A stretch of DNA of 64,000 bases, from positions 1 through 64,000 of the forward strand of contig NZ_LMDA01000003.1 of NCBI RefSeq assembly GCF_001424985.1, read 5' to 3'. The notes below the pieces were generated by a model. The model saw only the letters and a program-made list of their open reading frames with translations. It was not told the origin of the DNA and did not search any database. The stretch is from Rhizobium sp. Root1212. Its GTDB lineage: Bacteria; Pseudomonadota; Alphaproteobacteria; Rhizobiales; Rhizobiaceae. Made by a program: the position numbers and the translations under genes. The stretch's first letter is position 1, and each line of letters opens with the position of its first letter. Shown here in pieces: positions 7,650-15,234 of this stretch.

Positions 7650-8909
7650 TCATCTGAATTCGAACCGCTCGAACTCGACACGCTTCGGTTTCTTGCCGAT
7701 TGCCTTCAACCCGCTTTCGATCGCCTTGCGCAAGGCGGGCGGGCCGCAGAACCAGAGGTCCGCCTCGCCCGGATCGATCGTGCTTGCCGCAGCAAGCCGC
7801 TCGGCATCGAGGCGTCCGTCCGTCTTGGAATCGTGCAAGACGAAATGGAAATTGGCGAGCTTTTCCGCCTGCCTGCAAAACGTGTCGAGGCCGATCGCCT
7901 CGCTCTTGTCGCGCACGCAATAGACCATCTGGATATCCTGGCCCTCGTCGCCCTTGAGACGGCTCGCCATCGCCAGAAACGGCGTCACGCCGATGCCGCC
8001 GGCAAGCCAGATCTGCTTCTTGCCGCCGCGGCGATGGTTGAAGCGTCCATAGCCGCCTTCCAGCCGCAGCCGGTCCCCGACAGCCAGTCCTTCGCGGACG
8101 GCGCGGGTGAAATCCCCAAGCGGCTTGATCGCGAAACGCACCGTGCCGTCCTCATCCAGGCCGGCGATGGTGAAAGGATGCGGCTCGCGCAGCCCCGCCT
8201 TGCCCGCCCGGAAGAAGCCGAACTGGCCCGGCCGTGCTCGCAACTTCCAGCCCAGCGGCCGGGCGGAAACGATCGTCGCCCCCTCATGGCGCTCGATGTG
8301 GGTCACTTCGTAGCGGCGCGTCCTGATCCAGGGAAGAAGCTGGGTATAGAGATAGCTGGCAGTGCCGAGCATCGCGAAGATATTGAGATAGATCGCCAGC
8401 ATCGCGGTGCCGTCATAGGGCCGTTTGATGAAGGTCTGGTGGAAGGCAACCATGATGAACAGGAGGCCGATCAGCCGGTGCGTCCAGCGCCAGAGGTGGT
8501 AGGGCAACTCGATTCGGGTGCGCGGGATCGTCTTGACGATGCTGAGGAGCAGCAGGACCACGAAGCCGTAAAAGGCATAATTGCCAACGTCTTTGGCGAT
8601 TTCGTTGAGACCGCTTGTCAACGCCAGACCCTTGAAGTTCGGGGTGACGATGTAGTGCACGAGAATCAAAAGCAGCACGCCGATGCCGATGTTGCGATGC
8701 GCCCGGTAGATGCGATCGAGGCCGCCGAAGAGACGCTCGACGAAGGGCGGCCGGGTGGCGAGGAATTGCGCGATACCCATGGCCGTAAACGCCATGGACG
8801 AGGCCATGAGGGAAATGGTCGTTTCCGCATTGGTATGGCTGACGGCGGGAACGGCAAGCAGGCCGGCAAAGCCGATCAGCAGCCACGCAAGAAACGTCCC
8901 CGTCGTCAC
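7650..8909 (-). CDS. Ferric-reductase-like membrane flavocytochrome (FAD/NAD-binding oxidoreductase)
   Basis: About 419 residues. Six hydrophobic segments occupy the first 190 residues. His71/His85 and His144/His157 have the spacing of the bis-heme four-helix ferric reductase/NADPH-oxidase domain. Then come an FAD-binding barrel (RPGQF at 226-230, HPFTIAG at 244-250) and a pyridine-nucleotide domain (GGIGVTP at 304-310, FCGPP near 390). It should move electrons from cytoplasmic NAD(P)H across the inner membrane. I chose GTG 8909, preceded by GGAGGG; the frame opens at TTG 8987, which would add 26 residues and lacks a clear ribosome site. It ends 26 bases before the cytochrome c start, suggesting that the pair forms an electron-transfer chain. 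Confidence 0.85.
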   Translation of the reverse strand: MTTGTFLAWLLIGFAGLLAVPAVSHTNAETTISLMASSMAFTAMGIAQFLATRPPFVERLFGGLDRIYRAHRNIGIGVLLLILVHYIVTPNFKGLALTSGLNEIAKDVGNYAFYGFVVLLLLSIVKTIPRTRIELPYHLWRWTHRLIGLLFIMVAFHQTFIKRPYDGTAMLAIYLNIFAMLGTASYLYTQLLPWIRTRRYEVTHIERHEGATIVSARPLGWKLRARPGQFGFFRAGKAGLREPHPFTIAGLDEDGTVRFAIKPLGDFTRAVREGLAVGDRLRLEGGYGRFNHRRGGKKQIWLAGGIGVTPFLAMASRLKGDEGQDIQMVYCVRDKSEAIGLDTFCRQAEKLANFHFVLHDSKTDGRLDAERLAAASTIDPGEADLWFCGPPALRKAIESGLKAIGKKPKRVEFERFEFR

Positions 8910-9098
8910 GTTTTCATCCCTCCGGCTTTCGCTTCGCGCGGCCGCTTCCCCAACGTCAAGACTGGCCTGCGCTCGCGGCTTCGTCAACTCTCATGAGCGC
9001 ATGACGGGCAGGTGTCGGACTTTATTCGGCCCTGCCAAGCAACTGGCTTTATGGAAAGATTAGCAAGAGATGAAAGTTGCGAGCATGGTGCCTCTACT

Positions 9099-9383
9099 TC
9101 AACGCTTCAGCCAGGCACGCGCCTCGTCAGCGAGCGGATGATTAGGATGGCGGCGGATGAAAAGCTCATAGGCCTCCCGCGTGTTCTTGGCGACGACGCC
9201 AGCATATTCCTTGCGCACGGCTGCCTCCCCATCCGGGGCCGGCGTCATGATGCCGCCCGTTCCGGGTGGGCCGTTTCCGGCCTCGGCAGGACTAAAAAAA
9301 GCCATGGGAATCATCGAAAGCCCTCCCGCCAAAAGGATCGCGCAAACCCTGTCACGCTCAAAAACCGACATTTTACGCAACAC
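9099..9383 (-). CDS. Small exported protein with TPR-like C-terminal helix
   Basis: 94 residues, or 90 if translation starts at the internal ATG 9371. A hydrophobic signal (ILLAGGLSMIPMAFF, cut after AEA) is followed by a Gly/Pro-rich linker and a C-terminal helical segment AYELFIRRHPNHPLADEARAWL. That last segment is the pattern of a single TPR or Sel1-like helix often found in caspase-associated and SPOR-type exported proteins. I recognise no named family. It lies 190 bases upstream of the flavocytochrome on the same strand, so it may head the cluster, and it is divergent from the serralysin gene. A weak hairpin (GGCAGG at 9009-9014, CCTGCC at 9032-9037) lies in the gap below it. Confidence 0.7.
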   Translation of the reverse strand: MLRKMSVFERDRVCAILLAGGLSMIPMAFFSPAEAGNGPPGTGGIMTPAPDGEAAVRKEYAGVVAKNTREAYELFIRRHPNHPLADEARAWLKR

Positions 9384-9500
9384 CTTTAGTTTCCCGAAAG
9401 CTCTGGTTGCTACAGAGCGAATATGTAACCAACGTAACAGCCAGCGGCCTGCCGATGCTCAACTGTGCGCATGAAAATGCAGTCGATACAAGGTGAAGCG

Positions 9501-11696
9501 ATGACAGGAATCAACAAGCAGTGGAAGTGGGTCGACCAGACCGGCTCCGATCTCGTCGATGGCGTTATTTCCGGCAACGCCTGGGGCGATAGCAACATAA
9601 CCTATTCATTTCCCAGCAGCACATCCCACTACAGCTATACTGAGACCAGTGAGCTGACCAACAATTTCGGTTCGATATCGGCGGCACAGCAGAACGCCGC
9701 TCGTTTCGCGCTGGACCTGGCCTATGGTTCAAGCGCCAATGACGGGTTTTCCGTCGAGGGCTTTACCAATCTCGGCGTCTCGCAGGGCACGGCGACCGAC
9801 GCTCATCTTCGTTTCGCGCAATCGGATGCAGCTGACCCCACCGCCTATGCCTATTATCCCGGCACCTGGGAAAAGGCCGGCGACATCTGGTTCAGCACAA
9901 GTTATGCCGGCACCGAATACGATTATCGCAAGCCGGTCGCCGGCAATTATGCCTGGCACACGTTGATCCACGAACTTGGCCATGCGCTCGGTCTCAAGCA
10001 TGGCCATGAATCGGATAACGGCGTGGCGCTTCCGGCCGACAAGAATTCCGTCGAATATTCGGTGATGACCTATAGCGGCTATATTGGATCAGACGGCTAC
10101 TATTACGAAACTTTCGGCGGCCCGCAGACCTTCATGATGGCCGATATCGCGGCCCTCCAGCATATGTACGGCGCCGACTTCACCACCCAGAGCGGCAACA
10201 CCGTCTACAAATGGACGCCCGGCAGCGGCAACACGCTCGTCAATGGCGAGGTCGCCATCTCGCCCGGCGCCAACCGCATCTTCGCGACCCTGTGGGATGG
10301 CGGCGGTGAGGACACGTTCGACCTGACCGCCTACAAGACAAGTCTCAAGATCGATCTGCGCCCCGGCCAGTTCTCCGTCTTCGACAAGGCCCAGCTCGGC
10401 TATCTCGGCGGCGGACCGAACGATAACTATGCGCGCGGCAATATTTTCAATGCCTTGCTCTATAATGGGGACACCCGTTCGCTGATAGAAAACGTCAAGG
10501 GTGGTTCGGGCAACGACACGATTACCGGCAACCAGGTCAATAACAAGCTTTATGGCAACGGCGGCAACGACACGCTGAACGGTGATGCCGGCAACGACCT
10601 GCTCGTGGGCGGTGCGGGTGCCGATAAGCTGAATGGCGGCTCAGGGATCGATACAGCCTCCTATGCCGGGGCCAGCAGGGGTGTGACCGTCTCGCTGGTG
10701 GGGGCAGGAACGAACGATGCAAAAGGCGACACCTTTTCGTCGATCGAAAACATCATCGGCACCAGTTATAATGACATCATTACCGGCAATTCAGGTGCGA
10801 ACCAGCTGCGCGGCGAAGCCGGTAACGACACGCTCATCGGTGGCGCCGGTATCGACAAGCTGGACGGCGGCGCAGGCATCGATACGGCCTCCTACGCCGG
10901 AGCCAGCAAGGGCGTCACAGTCTCCCTGCTCACGACCAAGTCAAGTACGAACGACGCGGCAGGCGATACCTTCTCGTCGATCGAAAACATCACCGGCACC
11001 GGTTATAATGACATCATCACCGGCAATGCCGGCTCGAACCTGCTACGCGGCGAAGCCGGTAACGACACGCTGATCGGCGGCGACGGGGCCGACAAGCTGG
11101 ATGGTGGCAAGGGCATCGACACGGCTTCCTATGCCGGAGCCAGCAAGGGCGTCACGGTCTCCCTGCTCACGACCAAATCGAGCACGAACGACGCGGCTGG
11201 CGACACCTTCTCGTCGATCGAAAACATCACCGGTTCCAGTTACGACGATATCATTACCGGCAATACGGGCGCCAATGTGCTGCGCGGCGAAGCCGGCAAC
11301 GACACCCTCAGGGGCGACGCCGGCAATGACGTCCTGACCGGCGGCCTCGGTGGCGACAAGCTCTACGGCGGCGCCGGCGGCGACAGGTTCGTCTTCAAGG
11401 CGGCGCAGGACAGCACGGTCGCGACTTCGGGCCGCGATACGATCTATGACTTCGTGTATTCTGGAGGCGACCGGATCGATCTCTCCGGCATAGACGCCAA
11501 CACCAAGATCGCCAGCGACCAGGAGTTCAGCTTCATCGGCAGCGGCGCTTTCACCGGGGCTGCCGGTCAGTTGCGCAGCGTCGTCACCGGCAACAAGACG
11601 CTGATCACCGGCGATACCGACGGTGACAAGGTCGCCGATTTCGCAATCTATCTGGATGATGCCATCACCTTCCAGAAGGGCTACTTTCTCCTCTGA
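9501..11696 (+). CDS. Serralysin-type secreted zinc metalloprotease with RTX repeats (peptidase M10B)
   Basis: 731 residues from ATG 9501, which follows AAGGTGAAG; a GTG at 9465 would add twelve. The zinc site is HELGHALGLKH at 157-167 and the Met-turn is YSVMTYS (Met189). From about residue 334 the protein is built of calcium-binding RTX nonapeptides (GGxGNDxLx), alternating with a repeated beta unit beginning IDTASYAGAS. The last 130 residues match the serralysin C-terminal/type I secretion region, ending FQKGYFLL with a hydrophobic tail. There is no cleavable signal peptide, as expected for type I secretion. No ABC/MFP/TolC exporter or inhibitor gene is nearby, so export must use a system elsewhere. 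It is a likely extracellular protease, active once calcium folds the repeats. Confidence 0.93.
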   Translation: MTGINKQWKWVDQTGSDLVDGVISGNAWGDSNITYSFPSSTSHYSYTETSELTNNFGSISAAQQNAARFALDLAYGSSANDGFSVEGFTNLGVSQGTATDAHLRFAQSDAADPTAYAYYPGTWEKAGDIWFSTSYAGTEYDYRKPVAGNYAWHTLIHELGHALGLKHGHESDNGVALPADKNSVEYSVMTYSGYIGSDGYYYETFGGPQTFMMADIAALQHMYGADFTTQSGNTVYKWTPGSGNTLVNGEVAISPGANRIFATLWDGGGEDTFDLTAYKTSLKIDLRPGQFSVFDKAQLGYLGGGPNDNYARGNIFNALLYNGDTRSLIENVKGGSGNDTITGNQVNNKLYGNGGNDTLNGDAGNDLLVGGAGADKLNGGSGIDTASYAGASRGVTVSLVGAGTNDAKGDTFSSIENIIGTSYNDIITGNSGANQLRGEAGNDTLIGGAGIDKLDGGAGIDTASYAGASKGVTVSLLTTKSSTNDAAGDTFSSIENITGTGYNDIITGNAGSNLLRGEAGNDTLIGGDGADKLDGGKGIDTASYAGASKGVTVSLLTTKSSTNDAAGDTFSSIENITGSSYDDIITGNTGANVLRGEAGNDTLRGDAGNDVLTGGLGGDKLYGGAGGDRFVFKAAQDSTVATSGRDTIYDFVYSGGDRIDLSGIDANTKIASDQEFSFIGSGAFTGAAGQLRSVVTGNKTLITGDTDGDKVADFAIYLDDAITFQKGYFLL
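10647..11351 (+). repeat. Three-copy in-gene tandem repeat, 231 + 237 + 237 bp
   Basis: Repeats start at 10647, 10878 and 11115, each at the codons for IDTASYAGAS. Copies 2 and 3 have the same length and are nearly identical in DNA; copy 1 is two codons shorter (GAGTND in place of TKSSTND). Each unit encodes 77-79 residues: a beta segment (GVTVSL), DTFSSIENI, NDIITGN and an RTX nonapeptide pair. It expands or shrinks the calcium-binding part of the protease in whole units. Confidence 0.9.
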
Positions 11697-11713
11697 AGCC
11701 AAAGACAAAAACG

Positions 11714-11745
11714 AAAAAAGGCGGCTCCGACGAGCCGCCTTTTTT
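11714..11745. terminator. Bidirectional terminator between serralysin gene and fpr
   Basis: AAAAAAGGCGGCTC at 11714-11727, loop CGAC, exact complement at 11732-11745 ending in six T. The A-tract on the left side makes it work equally on the minus strand. It separates the convergent protease and fpr genes. Confidence 0.93.
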
Positions 11746-11765
11746 ATTGGAGAGGATCGCGGCTA

Positions 11766-12578
11766 TCAGCCGACGAAAGCACGCTCGATAACGAATTCGG
11801 CGGGCTTGCTGTTGGCGCCTTCCTCCAGGCCGGCGGCTTCCAGAAGCTCCTTGGTTTCCTTCAGCATCTCGGTGGAGCCGCAGATCATGCCGCGGTCGGT
11901 CGCCGGGTCGAAGGTCGGGAGGTTCAGGTCCGAGAAGAACTTACCCTCGCGGATCAGGTTGGTGATGCGCCCCCTGAACGGATAGTCCTCGCGGGTCGTC
12001 GTCGCATAGTGGCGCAGCTTGTCGCCGACGATTTCCGCCAGGAATTCGTGGTTGCGGATTTCCTCGATCAATTCGAAACCGTATTTCAACTCGGCCACAT
12101 CGCGCGTCGTGTGGGTGAGGATGACTTCCTCGTATTTCTCATAGGTTTCCGGGTCACGGATCAGGCTCGCAAACGGCGCGATGCCGGTGCCGGTCGAGAA
12201 CATATAGAGGCGCTTGCCTGGGGTCAGTGCGTCGAGAACCAGCGTGCCGGTCGGCTTCTTGCGCATCAACACCTGATCGCCGGGCTGAATCTTCTGCAGA
12301 TGGGAGGTCAGCGGACCATCCGGAACCTTGATCGAGAAGAACTCCAGTTCCTCATCCCAGGCCGGGCTTGCGATCGAATAGGCGCGGTAGATCGGCTTGC
12401 CCTCGACCATCAGGCCGATCATGGCAAACTCGCCCGAGCGGAAGCGGAATTCGGCAGGCCGCGTCATGCGGAAGCTGAACAGCCGATCCGTATAATGGGT
12501 AACGCTCGTGACCGTCTCGGCAAAAACGCCGGCGGGAACGGTGACCGCAAATTCTTCGAGCTTGGCCGGCGCATTCAT
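11766..12578 (-). CDS. fpr: Ferredoxin/flavodoxin-NADP+ reductase
   Basis: 270 residues, the usual length of the alphaproteobacterial enzyme. It has the FAD-binding RAYSIAS motif, the NADP-binding GTGIAPFAS segment, the CGSTEM motif, and a C-terminal FVIERAFVG with an aromatic residue near the flavin. It swaps electrons between NADPH and ferredoxin or flavodoxin in the cytoplasm. Here it probably supplies reductant to the sulfite reductase encoded upstream, or serves redox stress defence. The frame opens with TTG 12599; I chose ATG 12578 because it gives the family length. It stands 138 bases from the DUF934 gene with its own likely promoter and palindrome. Confidence 0.94.
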   Translation of the reverse strand: MNAPAKLEEFAVTVPAGVFAETVTSVTHYTDRLFSFRMTRPAEFRFRSGEFAMIGLMVEGKPIYRAYSIASPAWDEELEFFSIKVPDGPLTSHLQKIQPGDQVLMRKKPTGTLVLDALTPGKRLYMFSTGTGIAPFASLIRDPETYEKYEEVILTHTTRDVAELKYGFELIEEIRNHEFLAEIVGDKLRHYATTTREDYPFRGRITNLIREGKFFSDLNLPTFDPATDRGMICGSTEMLKETKELLEAAGLEEGANSKPAEFVIERAFVG

Positions 12579-12644
12579 CTTGGCATCATGTCCTGTCAAT
12601 GTTGACTACGGTTTGCAGGTATCTGCGGATATTCCAAACCGACC

Positions 12645-12668
12645 GGGAATGGAAGCAATTCCATTCCC
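12645..12668. promoter_or_regulatory. Perfect 10-bp inverted repeat, candidate operator of fpr
   Basis: GGGAATGGAA (12645-12654), GCAA, TTCCATTCCC (12659-12668). It directly follows the TATAAT of the predicted fpr promoter on the minus strand, covering the expected transcription start. No T-tract follows on either strand, so an operator or a 5' leader stem is more likely than a terminator. Confidence 0.55.
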
Positions 12669-12674
12669 ATTATA
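12669..12674 (-). promoter_or_regulatory. Predicted -10 box of fpr promoter
   Basis: The minus strand reads TATAAT exactly. Seventeen bases upstream is only a weak -35 (TGCCGG), which would suit an activator-dependent promoter. The leader to the fpr ATG would be about 85 bases. Confidence 0.5.
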
Positions 12675-12716
12675 GCGGATTTTCGGGAATTCCGGCATGC
12701 TTCAGACTGTCGCGGG

Positions 12717-13214
12717 TTACGAAACCCGACGCCAGCTATAGGACTTCGCATCCGTCGAAGGACGCGCGGTCGGCTGGTAGTGGTTATCGATGCCCGGCAG
12801 GCGTCCTTCGGAGAGCCTGCGGATCGCCGTAGCATTGGTGACGGCAAAGCTATCGATACCACAGCGCAGCATCAGCGGCACCTGGTCGATCAGCACATCT
12901 CCGACGGCGCGGATTTCCTTGCCGAAGCCAAGGCGCGAACGCAAGAGCGAAGCATGGCTGAAGGCACGGCCATCATTGAAGGCGGGGAAGGCGACCGCAA
13001 CCAGCGAAATCTGGTCGAGGAACGGCTGCAGGCGCAAAACGTCGTCGGCCGGATTGATCAATACGCCGAGGCCCGTTTCACCGGCTTGCGCCTTTTCCAG
13101 GAAGGCATCGAGGCCGAGGATCGCCTTTTCGTTGGAGCCGGCCTGAGTTTCCTCCGTTTCGACCACCCAAGGGTCGTCGGTCACGAAGCCGGTTTCCTTC
13201 CAGATTTTCGTCAT
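12717..13214 (-). CDS. DUF934 family protein linked to sulfite reductase
   Basis: 165 residues, matching the DUF934 family that almost always follows cysI in proteobacteria. Seen in the sequence: an N-terminal part with GVLINPADDV, the central FNDGRAFSHASLLRSRLGF block that marks the family, and the conserved IRAVGDVLIDQ strand. Its exact biochemical role has not been settled; the genomic link implies a helper function in assimilatory sulfite reduction. It starts 17 bases after the cysI stop, so it is in the same transcript. No membrane segment or signal peptide is present, so it is cytoplasmic. Confidence 0.9.
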   Translation of the reverse strand: MTKIWKETGFVTDDPWVVETEETQAGSNEKAILGLDAFLEKAQAGETGLGVLINPADDVLRLQPFLDQISLVAVAFPAFNDGRAFSHASLLRSRLGFGKEIRAVGDVLIDQVPLMLRCGIDSFAVTNATAIRRLSEGRLPGIDNHYQPTARPSTDAKSYSWRRVS

Positions 13215-13231
13215 CGTCTTGTCCTTGCCTC

Positions 13232-14905
13232 TCAGGCGGCTTGCTGGGCGCTGTCGCCGTAGAGCGCAGTCTTGAAGGGTTGCGGGCCGACGCGGCGATA
13301 GGCGTCGAGGAATTTTTCACCGGCATCGAGGCGCAGGCCAAGATAGGTGTCGACGATCGTCTCGATCGCGTCCGTCACCTTCTCCGGCTCAAAGCCGCGA
13401 CCGATGATTTCGCCGATCGAGGTGTTCTCGTCGCCGGAGCCGCCGAGCGTGATCTGGTAGAGTTCGGCACCCTTCTTTTCCACACCCAGCAGGCCGATAT
13501 GGCCGACATGGTGATGGCCGCAAGCATTGATGCAGCCGGAAATCTTGATCTTCAGCTCGCCGATCTCGGCCTGACGGCCCGGATCGCCGAAGCGGGTGGA
13601 GATTTCCTGCGCGACCGGAATGGAGCGCGCATTGGCAAGGGCACAGTAGTCCAAGCCGGGACAGGCAATGATATCGGTGATCAACCCGGCATTGGCGGTT
13701 GCAAGGCCGATGGCGACGAGGCCGCGGTAGACGGCTTCGAGATCGGCAAGCGCCACATGCGGGAAGATGACGTTCTGCTCATGGCTGATGCGGATTTCGT
13801 CGAAGGCATATTCCGCGGCGAGATCGGCGATCGCATCCATCTGGACGTCGCTCGCATCGCCCGGAATGCCGCCGATCGGCTTCAGCGAGATTGTCACCAT
13901 GCCGTAGTCGGGGTTCTTATGCGGCTGCACATTCTGCTGCACCCAGCGGGCGAAATCCGGATCAGCCTTCTTCCAGGCGGCCAGATTGGCCCAGCCTTCG
14001 GCACGCTCGGCGAGAGCCGGCGGCTGGAAATAGGCGGAGATTGCCTGAACGTCGGCTTCCGGCAGCTTCAGCTCGGTGTCCTTGAGTTCAAGGAATTCCT
14101 GTTCCACCTGACGGGAAAGCTCTTCGACACCGGTTTCGTGCACGAGAATCTTGATGCGAGCCTTGTACTTGTTGTCGCGGCGGCCGTGCAGATTGTACAC
14201 GCGCATGATGGCGGTGGTGTAGGAGAGCAGGCCCGCTTCCGGCAGGAAATCTCGGATCTTCTTGGCGATCATCGGGGTGCGCCCCTGCCCGCCGCCGACA
14301 TAAACGGCAAAACCGATCTCGCCGGCCTCGTTCTTCTTCAGATGCAGGCCGATATCGTGAACCTGAATGGCAGCGCGGTCGCGCTCCGCGCCGGTCACGG
14401 CGATCTTGAACTTGCGCGGCAGGAACGAGAATTCCGGGTGGACCGAAGACCACTGGCGCAGGATTTCCGCATAGGGGCGCGGATCGGCGACTTCATCGGC
14501 GGCGGCACCGGCAAAATGGTCGGCCGTGACATTGCGAATGCAATTGCCCGAGGTCTGCAGCGCGTGCATCTCGACGGTTGCCAGCTCGGCCAGGATATCC
14601 GGCGTATCGGACAGGCGCGGCCAGTTGAACTGGATGTTCTGGCGCGTGGTGAAATGGCCGTAGCCGCGGTCATACTTGCGGGCGATATGGGCGAGCATGC
14701 GCATCTGGCGGCTGTTCAGAGTGCCATAGGGAATGGCAACGCGCAGCATATAGGCGTGAAGCTGCAGATAGACGCCGTTCATCAGGCGCAGCGGCTTGAA
14801 GGCATCCTCGGCCAGTTCGCCGGAAAGGCGGCGCGTAACCTGATCGCGGAACTGCTCGACGCGCCCGGAGACGAAGCCATGGTCGAATTCATCGTAACGA
14901 TACAT
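13232..14905 (-). CDS. cysI: Assimilatory sulfite reductase, siroheme/[4Fe-4S] subunit
   Basis: 557 residues of the nitrite/sulfite reductase family. The siroheme-linked iron-sulfur cluster cysteines are CPGLDYC (near 411-417) and CINAC (near 455-459, followed by GHHHVG). Two ferredoxin-like half domains with the RQNIQFNWP motif precede them. It reduces sulfite to sulfide with six electrons in the cytoplasm. The spacing of the cysteines and the neighbours (siroheme synthase, DUF934) point to sulfite rather than nitrite as substrate. There is no CysJ flavoprotein beside it; electrons may come from ferredoxin through Fpr, which is encoded at the end of the cluster. It starts 14 bases after the DUF2849 gene. 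Confidence 0.93.
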   Translation of the reverse strand: MYRYDEFDHGFVSGRVEQFRDQVTRRLSGELAEDAFKPLRLMNGVYLQLHAYMLRVAIPYGTLNSRQMRMLAHIARKYDRGYGHFTTRQNIQFNWPRLSDTPDILAELATVEMHALQTSGNCIRNVTADHFAGAAADEVADPRPYAEILRQWSSVHPEFSFLPRKFKIAVTGAERDRAAIQVHDIGLHLKKNEAGEIGFAVYVGGGQGRTPMIAKKIRDFLPEAGLLSYTTAIMRVYNLHGRRDNKYKARIKILVHETGVEELSRQVEQEFLELKDTELKLPEADVQAISAYFQPPALAERAEGWANLAAWKKADPDFARWVQQNVQPHKNPDYGMVTISLKPIGGIPGDASDVQMDAIADLAAEYAFDEIRISHEQNVIFPHVALADLEAVYRGLVAIGLATANAGLITDIIACPGLDYCALANARSIPVAQEISTRFGDPGRQAEIGELKIKISGCINACGHHHVGHIGLLGVEKKGAELYQITLGGSGDENTSIGEIIGRGFEPEKVTDAIETIVDTYLGLRLDAGEKFLDAYRRVGPQPFKTALYGDSAQQAA

Positions 14906-14918
14906 GCTGGTTCTTTCC

Positions 14919-15233
14919 TCAGGCAGCCTGGACCGGGCCGTTCAGGCCCTTATAGCCGGTTGCGTAATCGATAGTCGGGCCTTCGGCGCGAATACGCTCG
15001 CGAAGACGAAGCGGCCGCAGCACGCCATCGACTTCCTCGATATCGATGACATTGACGTCAACGACCTTGTTGTCGGCGAAGGCCGTCTTGCCGGTCGCCT
15101 CCAGCGCGGAAACGGCCTCGGCATGGCGGGCGACGAAGGCATCCTGCAGCGATTCCACCCAGTTTCCGGCGGCGTCGAGCCAGACGGAAATCCCGTCCGA
15201 AAGGCGATTTGCGGTCAAGACCTTGTCTGCCAT
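14919..15233 (-). CDS. DUF2849 family protein in the sulfite-reduction operon
   Basis: 104 residues from ATG 15233, which follows AAGGA and lies one base after the cysG stop. The open frame runs on to 15356 but that part overlaps cysG. The sequence (VLTANRLSDGISVWLD, then VVDVNVIDIEEVDG) matches the DUF2849 family, typically found between cysG and cysI in alphaproteobacteria. No function is established. The tight spacing on both sides says it is co-translated with the siroheme and sulfite reductase genes. It has no signal peptide. Confidence 0.9.
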   Translation of the reverse strand: MADKVLTANRLSDGISVWLDAAGNWVESLQDAFVARHAEAVSALEATGKTAFADNKVVDVNVIDIEEVDGVLRPLRLRERIRAEGPTIDYATGYKGLNGPVQAA

Positions 15234-15234
15234 G

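Noticed and set aside
7624-7920. N-terminal extension of the cytochrome c
   Set aside because: The extra codons overlap the end of the flavocytochrome gene and precede the good ribosome site and signal peptide at 7623.
254-9383. A bacterial version of cytochrome-c-triggered apoptosis
   Set aside because: The mix of cytochrome c and caspases invites it, but the proteins look exported, no apoptosome-type NTPase is present, and the cytochrome is unrelated in size and design to mitochondrial cytochrome c.
10501-11370. CRISPR or satellite array from the regular repeats
   Set aside because: The repeats are 237 bp, in frame, and encode RTX units of the protease.
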